DNA of 64,000 bases from Actinokineospora fastidiosa (GTDB lineage Bacteria > Actinomycetota > Actinomycetes > Mycobacteriales > Pseudonocardiaceae), in NCBI RefSeq assembly GCF_014648415.1, contig NZ_BMRB01000002.1, positions 1,633,260 to 1,697,259 of the forward strand. The letters run 5' to 3'. Shown here piece by piece: positions 23,087 through 31,619 of this stretch; position 1 is the stretch's first letter; each line of letters opens with the position of its first letter. The notes under the pieces were generated by a model. It made no database searches and was not told the origin of the DNA. It saw only the letters and a list, made by a program, of their open reading frames with translations. A program made the translations under genes and the position numbers.

Positions 23087-25651
23087 GTGCGCGCAGCGCG
23101 ATCGGCCGCGGTCCGCCGCGGCGCGCTCGGACTCGTCGTGGTGACGGCGGCGGCGCTGGTCGTCTGGGTCCCCGCGGGCACGGCGGCCGTCGCCCCCGGC
23201 GACACCGCGCTGGTGACCCGCTCGACCGAGGCGACGCTGCCGAACTCCGAGGCCGTGGAGACCGCGATCTCCGGCGACGCACGGCACGTCGTCTTCTCCT
23301 CCCGCGGCTCCTACACCGACCTGGACAACGACTTCTCGGTCAACGTCTTCGCCCGCGACCTGACCACGGGCGTCACCACCCAGGTCAGCGTCGCCTACTC
23401 CGAGGGCGAGGCGGTGTCGCCCAACGGGGACAGCGCCCAGCCCGCGATCTCGGCGGACGGCCGCTACGTCGCCTTCGTCACGACGTCGACCGACATCACC
23501 GGCGACGACTACCCGGCGGACGTCGTCGTCGCCGACCGCGACGGCGACGGCAACGGCACGCTCGACGACAGCCTCCTGGAGTTCCACCGGATCTCCGACT
23601 CCGACATCTACGAGGGCAGCCCGCGAACGCCGCGCATCTCCGCCGACGGCGGCCGGGTGCTGTGGACCGACGAGTCCATCGGCGACTCCGGCCGCCGGTG
23701 GGTGGTCCGCTACCGCGACCTCGACAGCGGCGCGCCGACCTCGCCGATCCGCACCGTCGGCGCCGACCCCGACCCCGACGACCTCCGGTTCGTCGTGGGC
23801 GCCTACGACGGCGCGCTGTCCGCCGACGGCACGCACGTCGCGATGACCGTCGACTTCGTCGAGTACACCGAGCCGGGCCTGCGCGGGCGGCCGCTGCTGC
23901 GGCTGGCCGGGCAGAGCGCCCCCGCCCCGGACTTCACCGCGATCGTGCTGGTCCGCCTGGCCGTCGGCGACGAGTCCGACGAGGTGTCCAGGGTGGACTT
24001 CGACGAGGACGGCGCGTTCCTGGGCACCAGCCGCGAGGTCGGGGTCCGGTTCCCGGCCCTGTCCGGGGACGGCTCGGTCGTGGCGTTCGAGGCCCAGGCC
24101 TACGACACCAACTCCGACGGGGCCTGGTTCCCCTTGGCCGACCAGCCCAACGTCTACGTGCACCTGCGCGGCGAGGAGCGGTCGTCGATCGTCTCCCGGA
24201 ACAACGCGGGCGAGCTGCGCAACGGCGCCCGGCCCGCGCTGTCGGCCGACGGCCGGTACCTCGCGTTCGTCACCGACTCCCTGGACATGCACGACGGCAT
24301 CGACTGGGGCCCCTACTCCAGCTCGTGCCTGCACGAGACCGACTCGGTGGCCGCCGTCCCGCCGCCGGACGCAGAGCGGGACCTGCGCACCTACTGCCAG
24401 GTCGTCGTGCGTGACCTCATCCTGGACGAGGCCCGCGAGACGGCGGGCGCGGACCGCCTGCCGGGCGTGCTCGCCTCCCCCGGGCTCGACCCGTTCTGCT
24501 CGGAGAACGTGCCCGATGGCGAGACCTGCGCCGGGAACCGCAGCAGCGGCCTGAGCCCCAGCCAGTGGATCCTCGACTTCGGCGACGGCGAGGGCGTGCC
24601 GAGCCTGAGCGCGGACGGCGGGCGGGTCGCCTTCGACTCCTTCTCCGAGGACCTGACCGCCGACGACCCGGCGCCCGAGGCGCGCGAGTGGGACGGCTTC
24701 GTCCGCACGTTCCTGCCCACCCTGGTGGCGGACCCGGTGGACTTCGGCGACACCGAGGTCGGCTCGACCCGCGACCGGACGGCGACGCTGCGCGTGGTCG
24801 GCGCAGGTCCGCTGACCATCGCCTCGATCACGGTGGACGGCGTCGACTTCGCCCCGGGCGCGGACACGTGCGTGGGCGTCCGCCTGCACCGCGAGGACTC
24901 CTGCCTGGCGGGGGTGCGGTTCTCGCCGACCGCGGCGGGCGGGAGGTCCGGTGTTCTGGTCGTGCGGCTGGCCGACGGCCGGGAGTTCGCCGTCGACCTG
25001 CGCGGCAGCGGGTCGGAGGTCCCGGTGGTCCCGGGCGGACCCGAGTTCGCCGCGGCGCCGAACCCGGTCGACTTCGGGGCGCGGCTGCTGCTGTCCACCG
25101 ACCCGACCGCGACCGTGACGGTCACGAACACCGGCGGCTCCCCGATGACCTTCCCCGCGCCGCCGACGGCCGCCGGCGACTTCTCGGTGCGCTCGACCGA
25201 CTGCGCCGTCCTCGCCCCGGGCGCGTCCTGCGGGGTGGTCGTGCAGTTCCGGCCGACCCGGCCGGGGGCGCGGACCGGGGTGCTGGTCATCGCCAGCGAC
25301 GCGCCGGGCGCGCCGCACCTGGTGGCGCTGCGCGGGTCCGGCAGTCAGCCGGTGATCGTGGTGAACCCGGGCGTGAGCAGGCCGGGGCGGGTCATCTCGG
25401 TGAGCGGCACGGGGTTCCCGGCGAACGCGGCGGTGACGGTGGGCTACCAGGAGTCGATCGAGACCGCGATCGCGCAGTCGTCGAACGAGGGCGCGTTCCG
25501 CGTCTCGCTGCTGCTGTTCCCCAAGGCGGCGATCGGGACCCGGACGGTCACGGCCACCGTGGCCGGGGTGGCGCCGGAGCTCATCCAGCCGGGTCGGCTG
25601 CTGGTGGTGTACCCGTCGATGTCGCCGCCGGAGTTCCTGACCCGGGGCTGA
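23087..25651 (+). CDS. Secreted PD40/TolB-like protein with choice-of-anchor D domains
   Basis: An 854-residue exported protein. A signal peptide covers about residues 1–34. PD40-type propeller blades follow, each marked by I/LSxDGxxVxF: ISADGRYVAF, ISADGGRVLW, LSADGTHVAM, LSGDGSVVAF, LSADGRYLAF, LSADGGRVAF. Two ASH/choice-of-anchor D domains follow (VDFGDTEVGSTRDRTATL; NPVDFGARLLL), then a final Ig-like domain (PGRVISVSGTGFPANAAVTV). GTG 23087 is preceded by GGGGAGG. It is divergent from the Ig-like membrane protein and next to the eCIS operon; homologues by layout occur there in other actinomycetes. It is probably a surface-exposed accessory protein, ligand unknown. Confidence 0.82.
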   Translation: MRAARSAAVRRGALGLVVVTAAALVVWVPAGTAAVAPGDTALVTRSTEATLPNSEAVETAISGDARHVVFSSRGSYTDLDNDFSVNVFARDLTTGVTTQVSVAYSEGEAVSPNGDSAQPAISADGRYVAFVTTSTDITGDDYPADVVVADRDGDGNGTLDDSLLEFHRISDSDIYEGSPRTPRISADGGRVLWTDESIGDSGRRWVVRYRDLDSGAPTSPIRTVGADPDPDDLRFVVGAYDGALSADGTHVAMTVDFVEYTEPGLRGRPLLRLAGQSAPAPDFTAIVLVRLAVGDESDEVSRVDFDEDGAFLGTSREVGVRFPALSGDGSVVAFEAQAYDTNSDGAWFPLADQPNVYVHLRGEERSSIVSRNNAGELRNGARPALSADGRYLAFVTDSLDMHDGIDWGPYSSSCLHETDSVAAVPPPDAERDLRTYCQVVVRDLILDEARETAGADRLPGVLASPGLDPFCSENVPDGETCAGNRSSGLSPSQWILDFGDGEGVPSLSADGGRVAFDSFSEDLTADDPAPEAREWDGFVRTFLPTLVADPVDFGDTEVGSTRDRTATLRVVGAGPLTIASITVDGVDFAPGADTCVGVRLHREDSCLAGVRFSPTAAGGRSGVLVVRLADGREFAVDLRGSGSEVPVVPGGPEFAAAPNPVDFGARLLLSTDPTATVTVTNTGGSPMTFPAPPTAAGDFSVRSTDCAVLAPGASCGVVVQFRPTRPGARTGVLVIASDAPGAPHLVALRGSGSQPVIVVNPGVSRPGRVISVSGTGFPANAAVTVGYQESIETAIAQSSNEGAFRVSLLLFPKAAIGTRTVTATVAGVAPELIQPGRLLVVYPSMSPPEFLTRG

Positions 25652-26228
25652 GGTCGGCGCGCGGCGGGAGCGGCAGCGGCAGCGCGGGCAGGCCGTCCAG
25701 GCTCGCGCCGACGTGCGGCTTCTTGGCGCAGTACTCGGCGAACTCGGGATCGGACTTGCGTCCGAAGTGGTCCTCGTGCAGCGTGCGCTCGCCGCGGTAC
25801 TCCATGAACGGGACGGCGAACCCGCAGGTGTCGCTGATGCGGTTCGCGGTGACGACGATCACGGCGCGGATCGCGGGCTTGTCGCCGTCGGGGAAGCGGG
25901 CCGCGAGCGCGGGGAACCGCTCGTCGTCGCGGAAGACGGGCTCGCCGGTCCCGTGCACGCGCACGATGTTCGGCGGGCCGTCGAAGGCGCACCACATGAG
26001 CGTGATGCGGCCGTTCTCGCGCAGGTGCGCGATGGTCTCCGCGCCGCTGCCGCCGAAGTCGAGGTAGGCGACGGTCCGCTCGTCGAGGACGGTGAGCGAG
26101 CCGGACCGCCCCTTCGGACTGACGTTCACGTGCCCGCCGTCGACCGGCGCGGTGGCGACGAAGAAGACAGGCTGCGCGTCGATGAAGTCGCGCAGCCTGC
26201 CGTCGATGCGGTCGTAGGTCTTCCCCAT
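25581..26228 (-). CDS. Pyridoxamine 5'-phosphate oxidase-like flavin protein
   Basis: A 215-residue split-barrel protein. Landmarks are QPVFFVATAPVDGGHVNVSPKG, TVAYLDFGGSGAETIAHLRENGRITLMWCAFDGPPNIVRVHGTG and the C-terminal DTCGFAVPFMEYRGER, typical of PPOX-family proteins that bind FMN or F420 and reduce or detoxify small molecules. The last 24 codons (a Ser/Thr/Pro/Ala tail) overlap the end of the convergent PD40 gene by 71 bases. It lies ten bases upstream of the last eCIS gene, but its function looks unrelated. Confidence 0.88.
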   Translation of the reverse strand: MGKTYDRIDGRLRDFIDAQPVFFVATAPVDGGHVNVSPKGRSGSLTVLDERTVAYLDFGGSGAETIAHLRENGRITLMWCAFDGPPNIVRVHGTGEPVFRDDERFPALAARFPDGDKPAIRAVIVVTANRISDTCGFAVPFMEYRGERTLHEDHFGRKSDPEFAEYCAKKPHVGASLDGLPALPLPLPPRADLSPGSGTPAATSTGTPPAADPAG

Positions 26229-26238
26229 GGCGGGGAGT

Positions 26239-28737
26239 CTATCGTCGGATGAACATCTCAATCTCCGTGAAGGCCAGGTCGGTGCCCTTGACGGACTTGA
26301 AGACGTCGATCACGTGGATCTCCACGCTGCGCGCGCCCTGGCCGTTCTCGAAGCTGATCTCCTGCGGGTCCGGCTGGTCCTTGAGCTCGACGTCGGCGGT
26401 GCGGCCGGTGTCGAACACCAGGTGCAGCCTGCGGGGTCGGTGCATGCTCTGGAACCCGTCCTGGGCGCCTGCGCGCACGATGGCCTTCTCCAGGTCGACG
26501 GGGCGGTCGTAGGTGAGGATCAGGATGGGCTTGCTGTTGCCGGGGGCGGCCCAGTAGGACTTGGTGTTGCCGTCGACGGCGGCCTCACCGGGGTGGTCGG
26601 GCAACGCCGCGGTCGCCTTGACGGCGATCGGGGACACCGGGTCGTACTGCGGGAGGACGAGCTCCTCCACCCACTGCTTGGCGCCGAGCGCGCGTTCGTT
26701 GACCCAGCCGCGGAACTGGCTGGAGACCCCGTAGGCGATAGTGGCGATCAGCAGGAGGATGGAGACGACCCTGCGGGTGGCGCGGAAGACGGCGCCCGCG
26801 GTCTCGGCGAACTTGGACTGACCCTGGCGAGTCCCCTTGGGACGGTCGCCGGTCTTGCGGACCTTGGCGCCGCCCTTGGGAAGCAGCTTCCGCCACCACG
26901 GCGTCTTGACGACCTCGGCGTCGGCCAGGGAGGTGCCGCATCGGCTGCAGAACTTGCGGGTGGGCGCGTTGCCCTCGCCGCACTCGCCGCAGACCAGGTC
27001 ACCGGGCTTGAGCTTGGCGGTGGGCGGCCGCTTGCGGGTGACGGGCGCCGCAGGCTTCGGCTGCTGCGGCAGCTCCCCCTTCCCGGTCTGCCCGACCCCG
27101 GCAACCGGCACCACCAACTTCTTGGCCGCGTCCCGCTCCTCGACAGTGGGCAACCGGGGCGGTTCGGGAGGAGTGCTGTCCATAGGACCGACCTTGTCCG
27201 CGGAGGGCTTGGGGGTGATCGCGGGGAGCGGGATCGAGCTAGCCGTCTGCCCGTTGGCGGCCTGCTCGGGCGGGCTTGCCGGTGGGGGAACCTGCGGGAG
27301 CGGAGGTGGGGGCGGCGGCAGGGATGGACTGTCGACCGATGCCTTCGGCACAGGTGGCGGCGGCAGCTTGAGCGCACTGCTGGCCGCAGGAGGCCCGGGA
27401 GGCGGCACGGCACCGACCGGCTTCGGCGGCGCAGGCGGCGGAGCCGTCGCGCCCGTACTCGCCGGAACCGGCGGCGGAGCCGCAGCGGCTGGCTTCGGCG
27501 GAGCAGGGGGCGGCACGGCGGCACCCGGCAATGGCTGGGCCGGGGGCGGTGGGGGCACGACGGCCGCCGGTTTCGTCGAAGCAGGCGGCGGGACCGCCGC
27601 ACCCGGCACCGCCGGATCGGGTGATGGGGCCGCTGCGCCCGGGTCCGCCTGAGCGGGTGGGGGGCTCGCTGCGGCCGCTGTCGCGGGAGCGGGTGGCGGG
27701 ACCGCCGCACCCGGGACCACCGGAACGGGTGACGGGGCCGCTGCGCCCGGCACCGCCGAAGCGGGTGGGGGGCTCCCTGCGCCTGGTGTCGCGGCAGCGG
27801 GGGGCGGGGCCCCCGCACCCGGGACCACCGGAACGGACGGCGGGGCCGCCGCACCCGGCACCGCCGGAACGGACGGCGGGGCCGCCCCACCCGGCACCAC
27901 CGAGGCAGGTGGGGGGCTCCCTGCGCCTGGTGTCGCCGCAGCGGGGGGCGGGGCCGCCGCACCCGGCACCGCCGGAACGGACGGCGGGGCCGCCCCACCC
28001 GCCACCGCCGGAGCGGGTGGGGGGCTCGCGGCGCCTGGTGTCGCGGCAGCGGGGGGCGGGGCCGCCGCACCCGGGATCGCCGCAGCGGGTGGTGGGGCGG
28101 CTGCGGCTGGGGGCGGCGGAGCGGGTGGGGGTGGGGGTGCTGTGGTGCTGGGTTTGGGGGGCGGTGGTGGGGGGACCGCGCTGACTGGCTTTGGTGGGGC
28201 TGGGGGTGCGGGCGGTGCTGGGGGTGCGGGAGGCGCTGCGGCGGGGGTTTTTGGGGGAGGTGGGGGGACGGCGCTGGGCTTGGGGGGGACTGGGGGTTTG
28301 GGGGGTAGTGGCGGTTTGGGCGGAGGCGGCTTCGGCGGGGGTGGCTTGGGTGGGGGTGAGCCGGGCTTGGGCGGGGGGCTGGGGCGGGACGGGGCGGACG
28401 ACGTGGAGGGGGTCGCTGAAGGGCCGCCGGGGCGGGGTGGGGCGGGACGGGTGGGGGTTGTGCCCGGGCGGGTGGGGGTTGTGCCCGGGCGGGTGGGGGT
28501 GGCGCCTGGGCGGGGGGTGGATTCGACGGGTGGGCGGTTGCCCACGTCCGCGTAGAGGACCGACTGCAGCCGCGACAGGAAGCCGCGCTTCGGGGCGGCC
28601 TCCTCCTCGTCCTCCTCCACCGGGGGCGGTGGAGGCGGTTGGACGCGCTCGCCCGTCCACTCCAGGAAAGCGCCGCATTGGCCGCAGAAGGTGTCCTTCT
28701 CGGAGTTGTGGTGGCCGCAGCCCTTGCAGACGATCAC
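26239..28737 (-). CDS. Zinc-ribbon, proline-rich membrane protein with discoidin-like end (eCIS operon)
   Basis: An 832-residue protein. Cys4 zinc ribbon 1 is at 4–21 (CKGC…CGQC). A Pro/Ala-rich region (about 35–560) contains 12-residue repeats. Ribbon 2 is near 582–601 (CGEC…CSRC). One membrane helix (SILLLIATIAYGVSS, about 655–675) follows a basic stretch. A C-terminal F5/8-type-C/discoidin-like beta domain ends it (ALPDHPGEAAVDGNTKSYWAAPGN; DLAFTEIEMFI). The topology suggests cytoplasmic ribbons and an outside discoidin domain. The GTG at 28737 overlaps the preceding tail gene's stop (GTGA), so it belongs to the injection operon. It could anchor the particle to the membrane or envelope (inference). 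Confidence 0.82.
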   Translation of the reverse strand: MIVCKGCGHHNSEKDTFCGQCGAFLEWTGERVQPPPPPPVEEDEEEAAPKRGFLSRLQSVLYADVGNRPPVESTPRPGATPTRPGTTPTRPGTTPTRPAPPRPGGPSATPSTSSAPSRPSPPPKPGSPPPKPPPPKPPPPKPPLPPKPPVPPKPSAVPPPPPKTPAAAPPAPPAPPAPPAPPKPVSAVPPPPPPKPSTTAPPPPPAPPPPAAAAPPPAAAIPGAAAPPPAAATPGAASPPPAPAVAGGAAPPSVPAVPGAAAPPPAAATPGAGSPPPASVVPGGAAPPSVPAVPGAAAPPSVPVVPGAGAPPPAAATPGAGSPPPASAVPGAAAPSPVPVVPGAAVPPPAPATAAAASPPPAQADPGAAAPSPDPAVPGAAVPPPASTKPAAVVPPPPPAQPLPGAAVPPPAPPKPAAAAPPPVPASTGATAPPPAPPKPVGAVPPPGPPAASSALKLPPPPVPKASVDSPSLPPPPPPLPQVPPPASPPEQAANGQTASSIPLPAITPKPSADKVGPMDSTPPEPPRLPTVEERDAAKKLVVPVAGVGQTGKGELPQQPKPAAPVTRKRPPTAKLKPGDLVCGECGEGNAPTRKFCSRCGTSLADAEVVKTPWWRKLLPKGGAKVRKTGDRPKGTRQGQSKFAETAGAVFRATRRVVSILLLIATIAYGVSSQFRGWVNERALGAKQWVEELVLPQYDPVSPIAVKATAALPDHPGEAAVDGNTKSYWAAPGNSKPILILTYDRPVDLEKAIVRAGAQDGFQSMHRPRRLHLVFDTGRTADVELKDQPDPQEISFENGQGARSVEIHVIDVFKSVKGTDLAFTEIEMFIRR
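27560..28110. repeat. 36-bp coding repeats (12-residue Pro/Ala unit)
   Basis: About 15 imperfect copies of a 36-bp unit coding for a 12-residue period such as VPVVPGAGAPPP, AAATPGAGSPPP, ASAVPGAAAPSP, VPVVPGAAVPPP. The copies stay in frame and vary mainly at two to four positions. Boundaries are approximate. Slippage in this tract would change protein length in 12-residue steps. Confidence 0.7.
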
Positions 28738-29264
28738 GTCGTCACCTCCACCCGGTGGACCACGTGGGCTGGTTTGCCCGCGGCCACCGCTTCCTCGACC
28801 ACTTCCTGCGGGATCGGCGCCGCCGCGCGGACGCGGACGGCGAGGCGGGGGTGGGACTCGCCGGGCAGGGGCGCGCCCGGGTCGGTCGACCACGCGACGC
28901 CGCCGCTGTCGGCTATGTCCACGGTGCCGCCGGTCAGCACCTCCAGGTGCGCGCGCAGCCCCGCGACCGTCCCCCGCATCCGGTACATCTCCACCGCCGA
29001 CGCCACCACAGCCCGTTTGCGCTCCACGGGCCACTCCGGGTCCAGGGCGATGCCCACCCAGCCCGACAGCCACGTCAGGAAGTCCTCCGGCGCCAGCATC
29101 GGGTCGACGTAGTTCACCAGGCAGTCCACTGTCGACAGAATGGGCGCCAGCACGTCGTCGAAGCCCGCCACGAACCGCTCGGTGAAGGGGTCCTCCTGGT
29201 ACACCGCGGGCAGCATGTCCAGCAGCGGGGACGGGGAGGCCAGACCGGGGACCAGACCGCGCAT
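28734..29264 (-). CDS. Phage tail I-like baseplate protein
   Basis: A 176-residue protein with the pattern of the phage tail protein I/TIGR02242 group in contractile injection loci: LLDMLPAVYQEDPFTERFVAGFDDVLAPILSTVDCLVNYVDPMLAPEDFLTWLSGWVGI and later MYRMRGTVAGLRAHLEVLTG. In eCIS particles such proteins (Afp12-like) join the baseplate wedge. The ATG at 29264 overlaps the baseplate J-like stop by one base. Its stop is overlapped by the zinc-ribbon gene. Confidence 0.85.
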   Translation of the reverse strand: MRGLVPGLASPSPLLDMLPAVYQEDPFTERFVAGFDDVLAPILSTVDCLVNYVDPMLAPEDFLTWLSGWVGIALDPEWPVERKRAVVASAVEMYRMRGTVAGLRAHLEVLTGGTVDIADSGGVAWSTDPGAPLPGESHPRLAVRVRAAAPIPQEVVEEAVAAGKPAHVVHRVEVTT

Positions 29265-31201
29265 CAGTGGTCCTCCACCTTCACGTGGTGGTCGTACCCG
29301 AACACCAGACTGTGCCGGTCCAACTCAAGCCGCTGCGTCTGCGCCCCGCGCTCGCCGGTCACCGGGTTCGCGCCGAACAGCCGGACGTCCTCGACCAGGT
29401 CGACGCCGCGCACCCGCTGCAGCAGCGCGTAGACGTCCCCGGCCTGCACCGGCCGCCCGAACGGCCAGCCCGTCCCGTCGGGCCCGCCGCTGATCGGGTT
29501 CAGGAACCCGTACAACGCCGCCAGGGCGTCCGTGCGCACCCGCGCCTGGTCCACCCGGGGCCGCGCGATCAGCCGGGCCACCACCGTCACCCCGCGATAC
29601 CGCGGCGGCGACACCAGCACCCGCGTGCCGATCAGCCGCACCGAGTCCAGCCGGTCGGTGATGCGCGCGAGCATGTCCTCGCCCGGCACCAGGTCGGCGA
29701 ACTCGACGCGCCCGTCGCGCTGCGCCGCCGCGGGGACGACCAGCACCCGCAGCGAGCCCGCGTCGGCCTCGTCGTCGCCCGCCGTGACGCACCGCACGCG
29801 CGCCACGTCCGGGGCGGCCTCGCGGGTGATTGCCTCGTAGTCCTCCGCGGTGACCGCCCGGCTGCGGGTCCGCAGCAGGATGGGCCCGCGCGCCTTGGCC
29901 TGCTCGACGGTCTCCCCGTCCACCCCGCCCGATGCCGCGTGCAGGTTCTCCACCGACGCGACGAACGGGATGGACGACTTCAGCGTCCGGATCGTGCCCC
30001 GCCCCACGTTGCCCAGCCGCCCGCCGCCCACGGCGTACCGCAGCCGGATCACCGCGGACGGCTCGGGCACGGCGCCGTGCACGCGGAACCCGCCGTCGGC
30101 CTCCCGGATGGACGGACCGAAGTAGACGGTCCCGCCCGCCGCGTCGAGCACGTAGTGCCGGTCCTGCGGCCCGCTGCCGACGAAGTGCTCGACCCGGGTC
30201 CACTCCTGCCACCCGGCGTCCGACGACACCTCCAGCACCACCCGGTCGGCCACCACGGGACCGCGCTCGATCGGGAACGACTGCCCGGGCACGCCCTCCG
30301 ACACGCCCAGCACCTCGTCGTCCACCAGCTCGCAGTGCGCGGCCTCCACGGTGCCGCCCACGGTCCCCGCCGCGAGCGCGCCGATGATCGGCGACTCGTG
30401 GTAGGTCGGGAACTCCGCGCCGACCTCGACAACGCGGGCGCGCAACCACCCGGCCCGCTCCCCCGCGATCACGCTCACCTCGTGCGTCCCGGGCACGTGC
30501 ACCAGCACCTCGCCCGCGGTGTTGAGCGCGCCCGTGCTGTCCTTGCTGACAACGCACTCCACCCATTCCGACCCGGTCCACGCCTCCCAGACCAGCGGCG
30601 GGTGGTCCGGGTGCACGCCGACGCCCTCGACCCGCGCCGAGACGTCCAACCGCACGACGCAGTGCGGGACGGCCGAGGTCAGCCCGACCAGCAGCAGGTC
30701 GCCGGGCGCGGGCACCGCCGAGAACGCCGGGAACGTCTCCCCCATGCGCAGCGCGTCGGTGTGGAAGGCGGGCTCGCCGTCGGTCACCGTCGCCACCGCG
30801 TGCACCGCGCAGGGGATGATCGACAGCGGGTGCGCGGTGGAGAACACGACCGACTCCTCCACGTCGGTCCGCACGGTCGCCACCTCGGTCCCGGCCGGGA
30901 TCCCGACCGGCGCGATCGCCGGGGCCGAGAGCCAGAACGTCACCGGCACCCGCGCGGTCGCGGGCGGGATGAGCCGCAGCCCGATCATCTCCAGGAACTT
31001 CACGTACAGCCGGTCGGGCACCTGGTTGAGCCGGAACAGCAGCTGGTCGGTCATGTAGGCGAACGTCTCGATCAGCGTCACGCCCGGGTCGGACACGTTG
31101 TGGTCGGTCCACTCGGGACAGCGGCGCATCACCATGCGCTTGGCGTCGTCGACCAGGTCCTGGAAGCGGCGGTCGTCGAGGTTGGGGGCGGGCAGGGCCA
31201 T
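29264..31201 (-). CDS. Baseplate J/gp6-like assembly protein
   Basis: A 645-residue protein of the 'putative baseplate assembly protein' type (Afp11/gp6-like). The N-terminus LDDRRFQDLVDDAKRMVMRRCPEWTDHNVSDPGVTLIETFAYMTDQLLFRLNQVPDRLYVKFLEMIGL is diagnostic. Later parts contain GRGTIRTLKSSIPFVASVENLHAASGG and SRAVTAEDYEAITREAAPDVARVRCV, as in phage baseplate J proteins. It should form the baseplate wedge ring that triggers sheath contraction. It is coupled at both ends by one-base overlaps. Confidence 0.92.
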   Translation of the reverse strand: MALPAPNLDDRRFQDLVDDAKRMVMRRCPEWTDHNVSDPGVTLIETFAYMTDQLLFRLNQVPDRLYVKFLEMIGLRLIPPATARVPVTFWLSAPAIAPVGIPAGTEVATVRTDVEESVVFSTAHPLSIIPCAVHAVATVTDGEPAFHTDALRMGETFPAFSAVPAPGDLLLVGLTSAVPHCVVRLDVSARVEGVGVHPDHPPLVWEAWTGSEWVECVVSKDSTGALNTAGEVLVHVPGTHEVSVIAGERAGWLRARVVEVGAEFPTYHESPIIGALAAGTVGGTVEAAHCELVDDEVLGVSEGVPGQSFPIERGPVVADRVVLEVSSDAGWQEWTRVEHFVGSGPQDRHYVLDAAGGTVYFGPSIREADGGFRVHGAVPEPSAVIRLRYAVGGGRLGNVGRGTIRTLKSSIPFVASVENLHAASGGVDGETVEQAKARGPILLRTRSRAVTAEDYEAITREAAPDVARVRCVTAGDDEADAGSLRVLVVPAAAQRDGRVEFADLVPGEDMLARITDRLDSVRLIGTRVLVSPPRYRGVTVVARLIARPRVDQARVRTDALAALYGFLNPISGGPDGTGWPFGRPVQAGDVYALLQRVRGVDLVEDVRLFGANPVTGERGAQTQRLELDRHSLVFGYDHHVKVEDH

Positions 31202-31608
31202 CAGTAGTCACTCCCGTCCTCTGGGATGGTGTAGAACGGGAAGACCAGGTTGCGCCGGTCGTTGGTGTCCTTGATCCGGTACCGGATGTCGATGAACAGC
31301 GCGCCCTCCGTGTCCGGGTCGGGACGCACGTCCACGACCTCGATGTCCACCCTCGGCTCCCAGCGCAGCAGCGCCCGCCGCACCTCGTGCGCCAGCTCGG
31401 CGATCGTGGCCGGGTCGATGGAGCGGAAGACGTAGTCGCGGATGCGGCTGCCGAACTCCGGCCGCATCGGCCGCTCCCCCGGGTAGGTCGCCAGGATGAG
31501 GCGCATCGCCTGCTCCAGCTCCACCTCCCGGCGCACGAGCGCGATGCCGCCCTGGGCGCCGACCCCGAGCGGGAACGCCCAGCCAGCGCCCACGAAGTCT
31601 GCCGACAC
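31201..31608 (-). CDS. GPW/gp25-like baseplate wedge protein
   Basis: A 135-residue protein of the gp25/GPW family (Afp9-like): FPLGVGAQGGIALVRREVELEQAMRLILATYPGERPMRPEFGSRIRDYVF, with the EQAMRLIL…GERxMRPxFGS core. It connects sheath and baseplate wedge. GTG 31608 is chosen over a long upstream frame because AAGGAGG lies five bases before it. The stop overlaps the baseplate J-like start. Confidence 0.95.
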   Translation of the reverse strand: MSADFVGAGWAFPLGVGAQGGIALVRREVELEQAMRLILATYPGERPMRPEFGSRIRDYVFRSIDPATIAELAHEVRRALLRWEPRVDIEVVDVRPDPDTEGALFIDIRYRIKDTNDRRNLVFPFYTIPEDGSDY

Positions 31609-31619
31609 CGCGTCCTCCT

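Noticed and set aside
27560-28110. CRISPR array
   Set aside because: The 36-bp repeats are in frame, degenerate, without spacers, and encode a Pro/Ala period.
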